A stretch of DNA of 64,000 nt from Pictodentalium vernedei (GCA_031216915.1 CM062297.1:536756971-536820970), one strand, 5' to 3'; counted from the first letter of the stretch, positions 1-12,710 are shown. A program made the numbers and translations. Notes: generated by a model from the sequence alone, not told the origin.

Positions 1-1045
1 CGTCATAACACCCATATTCGGAGTGATAGAGTGCCAGTTGAGCTAGCTGGCGACAAGGACAAAAATCACGTGACGTGACATGATCTGGGGCTTTGTCTTA
101 TTTCATTGAGCACTTTTGTCGCTAGCTCTAATTGTATATTGCGACGGCGGAAGCACACTCTCTGACGGCGTCATGTAACCTCTCCATGTTCTTGTTCCTC
201 TGTAAATAGAAACTAAAAAACTAGAGTGACTTTTTGGCAAGAGGACCAGCAGTGTCCCCTCGCCACGAGAGGACCGCTAGTGTCCACTCGCCTAACAACA
301 AACCATGACACCCGTCACCAACATTGTCAAAATCTGACACATGGTGCAAGAATTAGTGGTAGTACATCGACTATAAGCAAGACAACAACCATGTAAATAG
401 AGGAAAGGCTTCCTCATATTTGCCCTGCTATTTGAGAAATATTATTACTTAAAAGCTAAAATAGGTTGATTGTATCACCACCAAATCTACATAATATAAG
501 ATAACATTAAAATATATAATGGATGCAATAATTACACCCAAAAGAAAAAAATTTTCCAAAAATAAAAAAAATTTTGAAATTTTTTTTCTTATATAAGAGC
601 CCAAGTTCCCAAAGGGAACGATGAGCCCAAAAGAGCCTAAGTGTGGACAAAATTATAATAATACCCCAAAAATTAACTGCCACACTACTGGAATATTTTA
701 TGTTACTTACAACCGTCCGTTTCCCTAAAAATAATAGGAAACTACCTATACAAATAAAGTAATGTCAATGGAAAAAACTTCAAAATAAAAACCGGAAACA
801 AGACCCCAGGCAACATGGCCCAAAGTCAGTAACAGAAATAAAACTACCCAATGTAAAGCAAGATCTTCAGCAGAAGAAAAAACGATACATCGGATGTATG
901 ATGCATGACCAAAATGCCTAAACACCCCAAGGGTGAGGATGTAATCATGGGGATGTGCAGAATAATCTGTATAATACGTTTAACTCCCAAGAAATTTTAT
1001 AAAAAAATTTCAATAAAACAAGCCAAAAAGCTAGGGAGTTTAACT

Positions 1046-1083
<38 letters not shown>

Positions 1084-1573
1084 GGGGGGGGTCAAGGGAG
1101 GGTAGGGAAGGAATACTAACAAACAGTGGAAAAATCATTATCAATCAATGATGACGTCAGGCCCATGTCCCAAAATTGGGGAACATGAACTAATTTTTAT
1201 AAATATTATAAAATTACAGCCTTGAACGTTTCAAACCACCGTTTCTTTCTTCCTTCATCCAGTTGTGTCCTTGGATCCACCAAATTAACCATTGATTTGT
1301 GTCTGGCATCATTGAAACTGAGATTTAAAAGCACAGATGTCAGTTTGATGTTATCTGACTGAAGGGCCAAACAAAGAATGATATTGGCGCCAGTTTCAGT
1401 GACTTCCTGGCATCTGCACATGCGCGGAGAGTAAATGTATGGAGGGCCAGATAGGACTTCTAATTTTTCGGTTTTGCATGCAAATTTTGGGGATTGGGGG
1501 GGCAAAATTTGTGTTTGGCCCTAGATAATTTTGAGTTAGCACCAGCTAAGTCTGGGCCATTGGTTTTAGTATA
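1..1573 (-). mobile_element. DIRS copy A, gene-5' terminal part (cut by window edge)
   Basis: This is the gene-sense 5' end of a DIRS-type retrotransposon whose remainder lies left of the window. It is collinear with the right ends of copies B (11370-12860) and E (44677-45921). It carries the Gag N-terminal region (1-330), then the non-coding leader, then the right inverted terminal repeat (about 1370-1573) ending in the CACCAGCTAAGTCTGGGCC block. The last few bases of the terminus are split off by HINE-1, which starts at 1574; the remnant AAATAT lies at 2887-2892. No intact reading frame remains. A 37-base G run sits at 1046-1082 where copies B and E have 6-7 G. Confidence 0.85.
1046..1091 (+). 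repeat. Long G homopolymer (37 G, then A, then 8 G)
   Basis: The run lies inside the DIRS leader. The same position in copy B (about 12373) has six G and in copy E (about 45425) seven G, so this is a copy-specific expansion. The exact length may be unreliable in assembled sequence. Confidence 0.9.
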
Positions 1574-2886
1574 ATGAAAGTGTCAATGACACTGTAGCTC
1601 AACTTGTCAAGACAAAGACATGTACATGTATAGTATGTGACACAGCAATGACAAACATCTAGGTAATGACCTGATAACAAAGGTACATATAAAGAGGTAT
1701 TGTAACGGTCTGTACATAAATACTGACCGTTGCCTGTAACAAATGTATAGGTAAAGTATTGTAAAGGTGGGTGACAGTCAGATGCTAAACTAGAAAAAAT
1801 CTTTGAGTCCCAGAGTGGGTCTGACTGAACCCCAAAATATTTGTTCTCATAGCACAGTGATAACAAAGGCACCCCAAAACGCACTCGTTCCTGTCCCAAG
1901 GTGAAAACAAAGGTACCCAAGAAGTTTTGTGAAGATCAGTTCATAAATACGAGCTGTATAGAACTTGTGACAAAAAACTGATTGGACCTAATTTCGGTAC
2001 AAAATGGCCACTGGCAGCCATCCTGAATTTTGGACCATACCCAGAAACACTCATTCTCATCCCAAAGTGATAACAAAGGTACCCAAGAAGTTTTGTGAAG
2101 ATCGGTTCATAAATACAGCCTCTACCCTAAGCTGTATTGACATGTGTGCTTACATTGTGTAAGTAGCACTGAATAAATCAAAGTTCATCTAATTTGCATA
2201 ATTTCTGCACGAGAAAAAAACCCGTATTATATGTGATGTATCCCATGGTACTAAACATTCACACAAAAAATTATTCAAATCAGCGCTTTCATATGGATGT
2301 TCTGTGCAAAAATCTGATTGCACCTAATTTTGTACAAAATGGCTGCCATCGGCCATCTTGAATTTCGGACCGGACCCAAAAACACTTGTTCTCGTCCCAT
2401 GGTGATACCAAAGGTACCCAAGAAGTTTCGTAAAGATCGGTTCATAAATACGGCCTCTAGCCCGAGCCGTATTGGCATTGGCACTTACAGTGCTGAAAGT
2501 AACACCAAAAAACATCAAAATTAGTCTAATTTGCACAATTTACGCACGAGAAAAAAACCCGTATTATATGTGATGTATCCCATGGTACTAAACATTCATA
2601 CAAAAAATTATTCAAATCAGAGCTTTCATATGGAAGTTCTGTACAAAAAACAGATTTCTGCATCGTCGGTACAAAATGGCGGCAGGCAGCCATCTTGAAT
2701 TTCGGACCGCACCCCAAAACACTCGTTCTCGTCCCACAGTCATAACAAAGGTACCCAAGAAGTTTCGTAAAGATCGGTTCATAAATACGGCCTCTAGCCC
2801 GAGCCGTATCCAATTGTTGACGTACGGACAGACGGACGATGGGCCATGACAAAAGCTCAAATTTGGCTTCGCCAAAGTTGAGCTAA
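1574..2886 (+). mobile_element. HINE-1, Helitron-like non-autonomous element (pearl-type)
   Basis: The 5' end starts ATGAAAGTGTCAATGACAC, with a perfect GTGTCA/TGACAC hairpin followed by GTAGCTCAACTTG. The same 5' end recurs at 45925 (HINE-2). The 3' end has a short GACG/GACA tract (about 2820-2838), a hairpin built on TTTGGC/GCCAAA, then GTTGAGCTAA. Removing it joins the end of DIRS copy A to its last bases without a clear target duplication, as expected for rolling-circle (Helitron/Helentron) insertion. It has no coding capacity. Its body is made of tandem repeats. Confidence 0.7.
1857..2810 (+). repeat. Tandem core repeats of HINE-1 (~170 and ~337 bp spacing)
   Basis: The block GGTACCCAAGAAGTTT followed by GATCGGTTCATAAATAC recurs near 1911, 2081, 2415 and 2752. 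The last two units are 337 bp apart and also share the GAGAAAAAAACCCGTATTAT block at about 2211 and 2548. The ATGGCTGCCATC/ATGGCGGC segments inside explain the apparent open frames on both strands here. I see no gene. Confidence 0.8.
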
Positions 2887-2892
2887 AAATAT

Positions 2893-4010
2893 ACCATATT
2901 TGAAACATGTTGAAATGTGAACACACATAATTCAAGTAATAGCACTGTTGGATCTGACAGTGTTCAGACTTCTAATTGAATAAGGCATACAAGTGTAGTC
3001 TTTAATGTGCCATTTTTGCTGAATGTGGGCATGCCTGGTGATATTTGTTGACTAATAGCAAATGACAGAGATCTGGAGATATTGTTTATATGTTCACCTT
3101 TTGATGAAGAGTAAAACAAAACGTAAGTTATTTTTGCAACAATCATCAAATTGACAATGACATAGTAAATTATACACACAATAACACATTATTTACAGCA
3201 ACCTTCTCCATGTTAATTCTGTCAAGTTTGTACTCGAGTTTCACTTTCCAATACAAGTGATGTAACGAGTAAAAGTTCAAACTAACTTACTGTTTATCTA
3301 GTTAAGTGTCCTTCAGAGTGCGCATGGGCCTCATACTCTTTTTATTTCTTGTATATTTTGAGAAGGACAACATTTATTCGCCCGCGGTTTTGTCTCTACA
3401 TTGAGATTTGTTTACACTGTTTGCAAGTAATGCACATATGTGCAAGCGACCTTGACATTAGTTGAATTGGATGTATTAAACAGCTGTAATGATGCCTTTC
3501 AACAATGCGACTGTTTTCAGGAACGTTTTTCATCCCCAAACTAATAACTCTTAGTTGATAACATATTATAATAAAAGGGCTACTTGGTACTGATTATTTG
3601 CCAAAATAAATATATCTGCCATTTGAACATCCGTTGACTAACCAACATATTCAGCCACACTGATTGCTGTTGAAGCCTGATTTTTCGATTTGGTGAAAGA
3701 AAGCATCATATTTTTACTGACTTTGAGAAACTTTAGTATATTTGTCGGAACTAGAATGTGATCTCAATGCAGACTCGCCCATGATCAAGATGTTGATTTT
3801 TTTTTGGTTTATCTCTGGGCAGTGGTACTAACCATGCACTGTAACTTAAGCTGGTGCTTTCAACCAGGCATCCTGGAAGCTATATTTCCCCATGTTTGTA
3901 ACTTTCAATACCTCCAATAACACAAGAAACGACCACAAAATAATAATATGCATGCATAATAACCTGCAGTTTGAGTTTACTTTCAATTTTGTACCACAAA
4001 AATCGCAACA
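2893..4010. other. AT-rich non-repetitive stretch, no gene seen
   Basis: I found no coding similarity, inverted repeats or tandem repeats here. It lies downstream (minus sense) of the IRE1 terminal exon and could be intergenic DNA or far 3' flank. Confidence 0.4.
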
Positions 4011-4475
4011 TCGACGCCGTAGCTGCGGCGAGTGGTGCAATCTGCAAGTCCAAAAAATATTCTCAAGGGCAATTTACAGGTGATGGTGAAAAAAAACAAG
4101 AAAAATATTTGGAACAACATTTGCATCGGACATGGGCTAGACATGAATGAGATACACTTGCATATCAAATATGAAGTCATTCCACCAGGTAGTTTGAAAG
4201 TTATTCTTTTAGAAACTCGTTAGTCACAAAATTCTAAGTTCATCAAGGGCCATAACTCCAAGAAAAATATTTGGAACAACACATGCACTGAACAGTGGCT
4301 AGACATCAATAAGATACACTTAACTGCCAAATATAAAGTCATTCCATCAAGTATTTCAAACGTTATTAAGTTTTGAAACTCATTGGTCACAGACAGACAG
4401 ACCGACCGACCGACCAACTGACAGACAGACTGACAGACCGACATTGCCACTTTTTGAGCTGCTAGTCGCAGCTAA
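4011..4475 (+). mobile_element. HINE-6, short Helitron-like element with two core units
   Basis: Two ~130 bp units starting AAGAAAAATATTTGGAACAAC lie at 4099 and 4259 (period about 161). They are followed by a GACA/GACC microsatellite (4387-4442) and a 3' hairpin GAGCTGCTAGTCGCAGCTAA. A small GC-rich hairpin at about 4013-4029 (GCCG/GCGGC) is the probable 5' end. The order 5' hairpin, core repeats, tetranucleotide tract, 3' hairpin matches the other elements in this window. The left boundary is uncertain. Confidence 0.6.
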
Positions 4476-4699
4476 AAAAACAATAATCACACATGTCCTG
4501 CAACAAATTTGACCAATGGTTTGAACAAACACATTGATCAAGAACCAGTCTGCATTAACTAATCTCAGAGCTTGATTCATAATGGAACTGGAGCAACAGG
4601 CATCACTCAGAGAGGGCTATTTTTAGCGGGAACAGATTGCTGTAAACGCTGTTAAATTTGTGTAGATTATTTGTGCGCTATACAATGTATTAAAAAAAA

Positions 4700-4825
4700 T
4701 GTCTGTTTTCAAGAACATTTAAGGCTCCTCCTGAAAATTCAAGGACTTTCAAGGCCTTGGAAGGTCATTTTTCGAATTCAAGTCTATTCAAAGTTTTCAA
4801 GGTCCCGCAGGAACCCTGAAGTTGG
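4700..4825. repeat. Possible short interspersed relic (AAGGACTTTCAAGGCC type)
   Basis: The segment is rich in repeated CAAGG/TTCAAG words and ends GGTCCCGCAGGAACCCTG. On the minus strand it begins CAGGGTTCCTGCGGGACC, a style I associate with widespread hAT-like non-autonomous elements. I cannot define termini or a target duplication, so this is a weak call. Confidence 0.25.
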
Positions 4826-4830
4826 TGAAA

Positions 4831-5590
4831 AAAATTCTGATGGTACACCACAATGGAATAAATATTGGTGTGGGCGAGGGAGGGGGTGCGAGATGCTTCC
4901 TTCAACTGGTTTATTAGAATCTTTGCAGGCTTAATAGTTAGAGGAAAAGGGACAAGGGACTATAATTTCTAATAGATATTAGAGAAACAACAATAATTGG
5001 AAGCTCTTTTGATGTTTACAAATTACTGTACATCACATGCAACGTGTCGATTTTAAAGGCTTTAATAATATTGACAATGGTTAAATTTAGATGTTGTGTT
5101 TTCACAAATTTAGCAACTGAAGTCATGAGTACTGCAATCATGCTTTGATTTGTCAATAACTCTGACTGACAATTTGTGACCTCAGACCAGGTATTCCCCA
5201 TGTGAAGTCATAAGGAAGTTAAATTTACCCTGTCAATAAGCTCTAATTATGTCATGGATGCCTCCACAGCTAAGTCTTAGCTGGAAATCACTGTTAAGCT
5301 TATCGACTTCCAGGCTTAGGTGCAGTGCAAATTAATGAAAACAGCTTTGGCCCTGAAGGTTTAAATCAAATAATTTCATTAAAAAAGTAAGAGAACAAAA
5401 TCAGCAGACAAAAACATCACCCGTTTTCTATTCTCATGGGCAACCTCTGTAAAAAGGGATGCTTAGTTAAAAGTTTTAACATGGGATGGGATAAGGAATC
5501 CCAATAAATATCAATCAACTGAAAAAATATCACAATGTTCGATTGTAAAAATAAATAGAAAAAGAAGCAAAAAAAAAAAGAATAGTAATT
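4831..5590. other. Probable 3' UTR and downstream flank of the IRE1-like gene
   Basis: This stretch lies directly downstream (minus sense) of the IRE1 stop codon and contains no further coding similarity. An AATAAA-type hexamer on the minus strand (TTTATT at 4910-4915) is one candidate polyadenylation signal, but such hexamers are frequent in DNA this AT-rich. Confidence 0.25.
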
Positions 5591-5796
<206 letters not shown>

Positions 5797-5933
5797 CCTA
5801 ACACAGAAAACTTTAAATGCAATAAAACATCTGTTAACCTCCCCACTCCATCCCTTTTCCATTTAAACAGAACACAAGCAATGGCACAGAAAATTTCACA
5901 AAAACTGTTTTCTGCATTGATAACTTGAAAATG
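5797..5933 (-). other. IRE1 intron sequence between acceptor and DIRS copy B
   Basis: This is non-coding host sequence. The trinucleotide ATG at 5931-5933 directly abuts the DIRS terminus and equals the trinucleotide at the centre of that element's ICR. Confidence 0.6.
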
Positions 5934-6238
5934 AAAAAATTTATAGTAATTTATATATTTTTTATACTTAACAATGACCCAGACTAAGCTGGTGCCAACC
6001 CAAAAATATCTAGGGCCAAACACAAACTTTGCCCCCAATCCCCAAAATTTGCATGCAAAACCGAAAATTAGAAGTCCTATCTGGCCCTCCATACATTTTA
6101 CCCTCCGCGCATGCATAGACGCCAGGAAGTCATCGAATCTGGCGCCAATAAAATCATTCTTCGTAGAAAAAAGATTATAATAATTCAGCGGGGAGGTATG
6201 AGTGCCCAGTACTGCCCACTCATGGGAGGGCCATTCCC

Positions 6239-6328
6239 GTCTGGGTCATTGGTAAGTATAAAAAATATATAAATTACTATAAATTTTTTCATATTTTTAT
6301 ACTGTAACCATTGACCCAGACTTAGCTG
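6239..6328 (-). repeat. Internal complementary region (ICR) of DIRS B
   Basis: The first half (6239-6289) is the reverse complement of the left terminus, then comes CAT (6290-6292), then the reverse complement of the right terminus (6293-6328). On the gene strand it reads right end, ATG, left end, the circle junction expected in DIRS replication. The same ATG flanks the element's left end at 5931-5933. Confidence 0.85.
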
Positions 6329-6664
6329 AATCGTAAAAAGGCAGAGGGCCTAGAACTTCCGAAATAGTAGATCAACATAGATCAAATCCTTCAATCTATG
6401 ATGAAGAAATTAGAATTTACATGTATGTCTCTTAATACCATAACAGAAGAGACATAACCTAATATGGATCCCAATTATGTAAATCCTAAATCTAAGCATA
6501 AAATCATGTTAATTAGGATGTAACAAATAAACAATTTTTGAGAAAATTTCCCATAAACCAACGCCACACAATAATACTGCAGCTGATCGCCGAACATAGT
6601 ACAGACAAGACAGCTTCCTCAATAGATACATACCTCATAAGGCAGAGAAGTGGACAAAATGACC

Positions 6665-6690
6665 ACCCCCCCCCCCCTTTTTTTTTTTTG
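6665..6690 (+). repeat. C12/T12 homopolymer pair in DIRS B
   Basis: A C run directly followed by a T run. Equivalent C-rich tracts occur at the same relative position in copies C (16073), D (22750), E (30727), F (38641) and G (51866). Confidence 0.8.
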
Positions 6691-6779
6691 AACATATCTT
6701 CAAAAGAAAGAGGGGAGAGCTCTGGAATCAATAAGCAGAATCTGGAAACGATATAAATAAATATCGATCAGGCACCCAA

Positions 6780-7457
6780 AAAATTAATTCATGAATAATA
6801 AATGGTGTTTAACACCACTTCACAAGCCAAGGCTATAGCGATGATTTTGGTAAATAACAATCCGCTACAAAATATGCACTGCAGACGCCGTATACAGGTA
6901 CGACAAAATCAGTGAGAAATCAAATATAACATATACATACAAAAGCGGGATATGATGAACAATCTCTGCAGAGAAAACACGCTTCAAGATCATTCACAGG
7001 AGGCCTCTGTAATATTAATCCGGTAAAAACACTATCCAACGTGTACTATTTGGTATCTACAACTATAACACGTGAGAATATGCGATTCAAGAACCGACAA
7101 AATAGAGACCAGGATCTAGAAATGGAGGTAGATATGATTAACCGGCTCCAACACAGACCGCCCTCGAAATATATAATTTGAAGGTCCACCAAAGAGATAG
7201 CGCAATCACACATTGCACGAGTGCATAAAATTCCAGCCTATTAATCATCTAAAAACCACTAAATGGCTATGCCGTAACCTATGAGCTCAAATAGCGGCCA
7301 TTATGATGATAAAATCAGTACCTGTGTATAGGAAATCAGAAATTAAATACCGGAAACAAATGCAACAGAACTGCATATATGCCTTGAGGGCGCCATCCAA
7401 CACGACCCAGGCGCAGAGTATGTATGTAGTAAAATATATATATGCGACAGTGTGAGT

Positions 7458-7488
<31 letters not shown>

Positions 7489-7558
7489 GAATTCGAATAT
7501 ATGTCAAAACCTCCTCACCCACATTACTTAATCATTGTTGGGCAGACAGCAATAATAT
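6780..7558 (-). other. Non-coding interior of DIRS B with no recombinase similarity
   Basis: In copy C the corresponding position encodes the tyrosine recombinase. Here and in copy E (30840-31440) the sequence is mutually similar but I cannot align it to recombinase. It includes a GTGTGT/G-run microsatellite at 7451-7489, also present in E at 31332-31376. Confidence 0.5.
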
Positions 7559-7559
7559 A

Positions 7560-8090
7560 GTGACCATAAAGCTCTTTCACGTCTGAAATACTCCATAATG
7601 CAACTGAGAGCGGAGAATGACATGAAGAATAAAACTTCCCTTAAAGAAGAAAACCCTCTCATGGGGAAGCTTCTGGCGAATGCTCAATAGCAGACCCCAT
7701 AACCTCAATGACATCAATAGAAACAAATGAACTGAAGGAAACACATATCCTATCTGCCTAATACTAGCGACACAAACAATGGAAACTATTATTCCCATGC
7801 GTCGAAAACTTAACTATCCTGAAGAGGTCCCACATAAGATCATGTAATAGCCAAACAGTTAGAATAAGCACAAGATATAGCTAGCGCTTACTTATGCGCT
7901 GAAATCTTAAGCACTGACTACTAATTGGAAGATAAAATAACCCAAGCAGTACGAATAGCCAACTGACTTATTTAACAATAAAATGAACATAAACGACCCT
8001 TCTATTGAAAAATAATGACAAAAGAAGCGTTACTTCTCTTCTGATAAACTCTGATCTGCGTTTATAAATACATGAACGGAAAAAAAAAAT
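7560..8090 (-). pseudogene. Decayed linker and recombinase C-terminal fragments of DIRS B
   Basis: Positions 7640-7800 match the RT/RNase H-to-recombinase linker of copy C (around 17280-17520), keeping the GGGGAAGCTTC and ACACATATCCTATC blocks. Positions 7815-8090 match the recombinase C-terminus of copy C (about 16290-16560), keeping TTAGAATAAGC, GCGCTGA, GCCAACTGA and TTTATAAAT blocks. In copy C the recombinase C-terminus is left of the linker; here it is to the right, so blocks have been rearranged. Stops and indels occur throughout. Confidence 0.55.
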
Positions 8091-8144
8091 TGATGATATA
8101 ACGTAAACAATGAGACATCATTGAATATGTGATTTCCAATAACC

Positions 8145-8480
8145 GAGGGTCCCAAGATCCCTGCATAGAAACCCTCGGACTCAGTATTGTAATGCAATAT
8201 ATGAACTCACATCCGAAATAATTGAGAAAACCGTAATACATGCCCAAACTTGACCTTATGTTAAAAGATTCTCTAAAACAAAACAGGTCAAGAGGGAAAA
8301 ACGTCTACCACTCCAGTTAATAACTGGAGTAGACATGTGTGTAAGCGACCCATCAAAATAACATTCCAAGCCGCTCCACACAACTCCATCCGGTGCATAA
8401 AACTATCGCTGTTAATGCGTCAGATAACAGATAAAAGCGAGCCAAACAGCTGGTTAATTAGCTCTGTGAAACAACAGATG
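8145..8480 (-). pseudogene. Decayed RNase H region of DIRS B
   Basis: Blocks CCGAGGGTCCCAAGA, AGCCGCTCCACACAACTCCATC and CTGTTAATGCGTC align in order with the RNase H region of copy C (17890-18260). The frame is destroyed. No RT domain with a YLDD motif was found next to it. Confidence 0.5.
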
Positions 8481-8775
8481 AACCAGCCAAATGAATAGTG
8501 GGATACGTGTATCCTATCATAAATCCCATGAGACATTATCTAGATCACAAAACAAGTGATCTAAAGAACTATACTCGCTACAATTGCCGAACGTTCGCTT
8601 TTTGACTGAAAGATAATCATAAATTACCTAATTATCCACTTCCAGTCAAAATCGGCCGGACCGAGCTCTATGAGCCTCGAACCACCTGTTCAGGGGAGTC
8701 TGATCAGTAACTCAGCCTGACGAAAAACCCCTATCCAAGTGGCTGTATAGACAATCCTAAAGAAATATATATAGG

Positions 8776-9120
8776 AGAGATACCTATACCTTTGCTATGA
8801 GCCCTTATAGGCGAATTGAGTCTAGGACAAACTCTCCTACTCTTTCTGTTGGTGTGGTCGATTAGACCCCAACTTAAAGAGTCGAGAATAGATGCTTTCT
8901 TGTAGAATAATCCTACAAAAATGAAATCTTACCATCAAAGACTTAGGTATACCTATACCTTTGATATGAGTCCTTATAGACGATCTGAGTCTAGGACAAC
9001 CTCTCATACTCTTTCTGCTGGTGTTGGTAGATTAGACCCCAACTTAAAGAGTCGAGAATTGATTCTTACTATAAAGACTAGAGTTGGAAGACTAAAGCGA
9101 TCTATGGCAAGTTTTCCACC
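8776..9120 (-). repeat. ~170 bp direct duplication in DIRS B
   Basis: Two units begin near 8783 and 8952 with ACCTATACCTTTG and continue through GAGTCTAGGACAA and TTAGACCCCAACTTAAAGAG. Copy E has the same pair near 32609 and 32776, so the duplication predates both copies. Confidence 0.75.
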
Positions 9121-9239
9121 TAGTCAAATGCAAAGATGAAAACACAAGGCTTCGTTGCATCAGAATAACTCCCACTTAACATTAGTTAAGACCGAGATAT
9201 ATATTAGGTCTAGAAAGAATTTTAAAAGGTACAAACGAC

Positions 9240-11690
9240 CACAAAATTCCTTTCCATATAGACGATGCGTCACAGTACTTAAAATTAAAGTACATAAGAC
9301 CATGAGACTCAATTCGCTCTGACTAAGAAATTATCTTCTCAATTGCATCTGAGCGAACAGCTAAATGATGAAGGTAAGGCTAAAACTAGGATCTTAGCCT
9401 GCTCAATCAATGCAGAGGAACTCTCCACATCTTCTCCTGTTGTTTTTAAAAGTATGTGAACAATCACAAACGATTAAAAATACAGAGGAAGAAGATAAGA
9501 AACCGAATTACTTTTTCCCGCAAGAAGTTAAATATGGTGTCGTCTACACAATTGAAGACCTGTGACACCCGTGTAGACTTAACCGGAAAGAGATCTTATT
9601 ACCCTGCTCTTTACCCGGATGAAGTCAGCGTCCAACTACGCTAGCGGTTTCTCATAATTGCTCGCAGCATTTTGATTCACTGGAACAAGTTCAAGGAAAT
9701 GATGTATGGATGTATGGTATCTATATCATCCAAGAGTTGTTCCGGAAGGAAAAGTTATCCTTTCCATCATACGTTCAAATCAGTTCGAATCACAGTCACA
9801 AGCATCTAAGCAGGCAGGTGACTGGACCAAATAGGCACCATGCAACAGCTCAAGATTTGAGACTGACGTTGAGTGCTTCTGCCTTAGCAGGAATACTGCA
9901 ATTAGCTGCGCAACTGCGACAGGAAGTCCGTGTTACAGAGGCCTGAGGAGCAGCGGTCATGAATAGCCTCTTTGCGGGTTGCTCCTAGGACAGGGAGTCC
10001 AATATAGTTATTACTGCGGATGACCTGATGAATGAAGCCTCATTTCCTCGGCTACTAGATGGTGTGACTTTCTTCACAAAAAATGGACCTTTTGACGATG
10101 CAGACTGGAAATCCTGGAAGTCACTTAACCAAGGTGCGGTCGGGAGTGCTTGGTAGACGCTAAAGAAGCAAAACTGTAGACGTCCCTGACTAAGAATTGA
10201 ATTAAGCGTACTGGACAATAGCTATGTATATAAGCTCTGACTGACACAAGTTCCTACCAACAACACCCGGCTACAGATGTTGTTGAAAGAGAGAGAGTGG
10301 ACTCCCTCTTGCTCGCGGCCCGGAGAGACCTGGACAAGCGTACCTCAGAACTTGCCGTCTTCTTCCTTCCATCAACACTGGGTGAGCATGATTCGATTAA
10401 ACAGTGCTCGCTGCACCCTTATTCTCTCTCGACAGCCACGGACATACCCGGCATCACATCACCCACATACGAGTGAGATTTGCCGGTTGAGCTAGCTGTA
10501 GACAAGGGACGTAAACCTCTTTTGAAGCCTAGCCCTTGTCTAAAATCATTGAGCACTTTTCCACTAGCTCTAAATACAATGCATATGCGACACATCCGGA
10601 GTCACGGTCCTCGTTTCAATCTTAACCGTTTCAACAGCGTCAGGGAACTGAAACCACTCATCGGGTTTTATTGCCCTGTGCAATATAAAGATCACTTTGT
10701 CCATTATGTAGAGGAAACCATAAGACTAGCCGACCCCTGCTGCCTATTAGACGGGACGTCCCAGACAGGAGGCATGGACGTATGCTCCGACTGACGCAAG
10801 TTCCTACCAACAACATCTGTCCCCAGATAATGCTGTAAGAGAGAGAGGCCTCACTCTTGCTCGTGGTCCTGGATGACCTGGACAAGCATACCTCAGAACT
10901 TGACGGTTTCCTCCTTCCGTCGTCGCTGGGTGAGCATAGTTGCATATCATATTGTTCGCTCCACCCTATATCATCTCCTAGCCCAGATCGTATACACCCG
11001 GTGTCCCAGTTCTCAGAGGCCTGAGTAACTACTTCACCGGTCGAGCTAACTGGCGACAACGGACTTGTGCGGTCGTGTGCACTTTTCAAACATAGAGGAA
11101 GCTATAAGACTGGCCGACCCTGGCAGTCTATGGAAGGAGCGTCCCGTGGACGTAAGTTCCACCTGACACAAGTTCCTACCAACAACCTCTGACCCCAGAT
11201 GTTGTTATAAGAGAGAGAGGCCTCTCTCTTGCTCGCGATCACGGAAGACCTCAGAACTTGTCTACTTCCTCCTTCCCATGCTTCCTCCTTTCCGTTGTAG
11301 ACGGGTGAGCATGTTCGTATGTTTATAGTGCTCGCTACACCCTTATTCCTCTTCTTGACCGCTACAGACATACCGGCATCACATCAACCACATACGAGTG
11401 AGATCTGCTGGTTGAGCTAGCTGGCAACAAGGTCGTCAATCCTACTAAGGATATAGGCACTTGTCTAATTCCTTGAGCACTTTTGCCGCTAGCTCTTCAT
11501 TGATTTGCGGCGACGGCAACACACTCCCTGACGGCGTCATGAAGCCACAGCATGTTGTTGTTCCTCTGTAAATAGAAACTAAAAAACTATAGTGACATTT
11601 TGACGAGAGGACCAGCCGAGTCCCCTCACCGCGAATAGGACCGATAGTGTCCACTCGCCTAACACAAACCATGACGCCCATCATTCAGAT
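9240..11690 (-). pseudogene. Degenerate Gag (ORF1) region of DIRS B with repeated modules
   Basis: The reading frame is broken but Gag blocks seen in copy C survive, including a fragment at 11445-11684 near the Gag N-terminus (TRLVLSSKCHYSFLVS). A module containing AAGTTCCTACCAACAAC, a palindromic ACATCTG..CAGATG core and AGAGAGAGG..CTCTTGCTCG recurs near 10250, 10800 and 11165, each followed by GGGTGAGCAT. Gag-like ORF1 of DIRS elements is presumed to bind element RNA; nothing here looks translatable. Confidence 0.55.
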
Positions 11691-12694
11691 TATAAAATCT
11701 GACACATGGAGTAGAATTAGTGGTAGTACAAGAACTAAACTCATTACAACGACCAAGTAAATAAATATTTGCCTTCCTATTAGATAAATATAATTACCTA
11801 AATACTAATGTCATTGTATCACCAACAAATCTACATATAATATAAGATAACATTAAAATATAATCAATGAAATAAATATATCCAAAAGAAAAACTCTTTC
11901 AAAAATAAAATAAAAATTTTTGAAAAATTTTTCCTAATATAAGAGCCCAAGTTCCCAAAGGGAACGATGGGCCCAAAAAGCCTAAGTCTGGACAAAATTA
12001 TAAAATCTGTGTAAAAATAACTACCACACTATCAGAATATTTAATGTTACTTACAACTGTTGTTCCTAAACAAAAATAGGAAACTACCAAGAGTAATGTA
12101 ATGTAAACAAAACACCGGAATCAAGACCCCGGGCAACACGGCCCGAAGTCAGAAACAGAAACAAGACTATCCGATGTAAAGCAAGATCTTCCTCAGAAGA
12201 AAAAATGATATATTGGATGTATGATGCATGACCAAAATGCCCGAACACCCTAAGAATGAGGACATAACCCTGGGGATGTACAGAATAATCTTCTGTATAA
12301 AACATTAAACTCCCAATAAATTTTATAAATTTTCTTTTATTAAAACAAGCCAAAAAGCTTGGAAGCTTAACTGGGGGGATCAAGGGAAGGAATACTAAAT
12401 AAACAGTGGATAGGTCATAAACAATCAGAGATAATGTCAGGCTCATGTCCCGAAATTAGGGAACATGAACTAATTTTAATAAATATTATAAAATTACAGC
12501 CCTGAACGTTTCAAACCACCGTTTCTTCCTTCCTTCATCCAGTTCTGTCCTTGGATCCACCAATTTAACCATTGATTTGTGTATGGCATCATTATTAATT
12601 GAGATTTAAAAGCACAAATGTCAGTTTGTTGTTATCTGACAAGGGCCAAACAAAGAATGATTTTATTGGCGCCAGATTTGGTGACTTCCTAGCG

Positions 12695-12710
12695 TCTGCG
12701 CATGCGCAGA
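12695..12710. promoter_or_regulatory. NRF1-like palindrome in right ITR of DIRS B
   Basis: TCTGCGCATGCGCAGA is a perfect palindrome containing the NRF1 core TGCGCATGCGCA. It lies about 150 bp inside the gene-sense 5' terminus, where a promoter is expected. TTGGCGCC lies nearby. Confidence 0.5.

Noticed and set aside
905-1105. Plus-strand frame ending in poly-Gly
   Set aside because: It is created by the G37 run in the DIRS leader and is not conserved in copies B or E.
4910-4915. AATAAA on the minus strand as the IRE1 polyadenylation signal
   Set aside because: The hexamer is expected by chance in this AT-rich DNA and no downstream element supports it; kept only as a weak remark.
6250-6256. 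GTAAGT donor-like sites at the DIRS ends and ICR
   Set aside because: They occur in every ITR/ICR copy on both strands as part of the terminal palindrome, so there is no evidence that they are used as splice sites.
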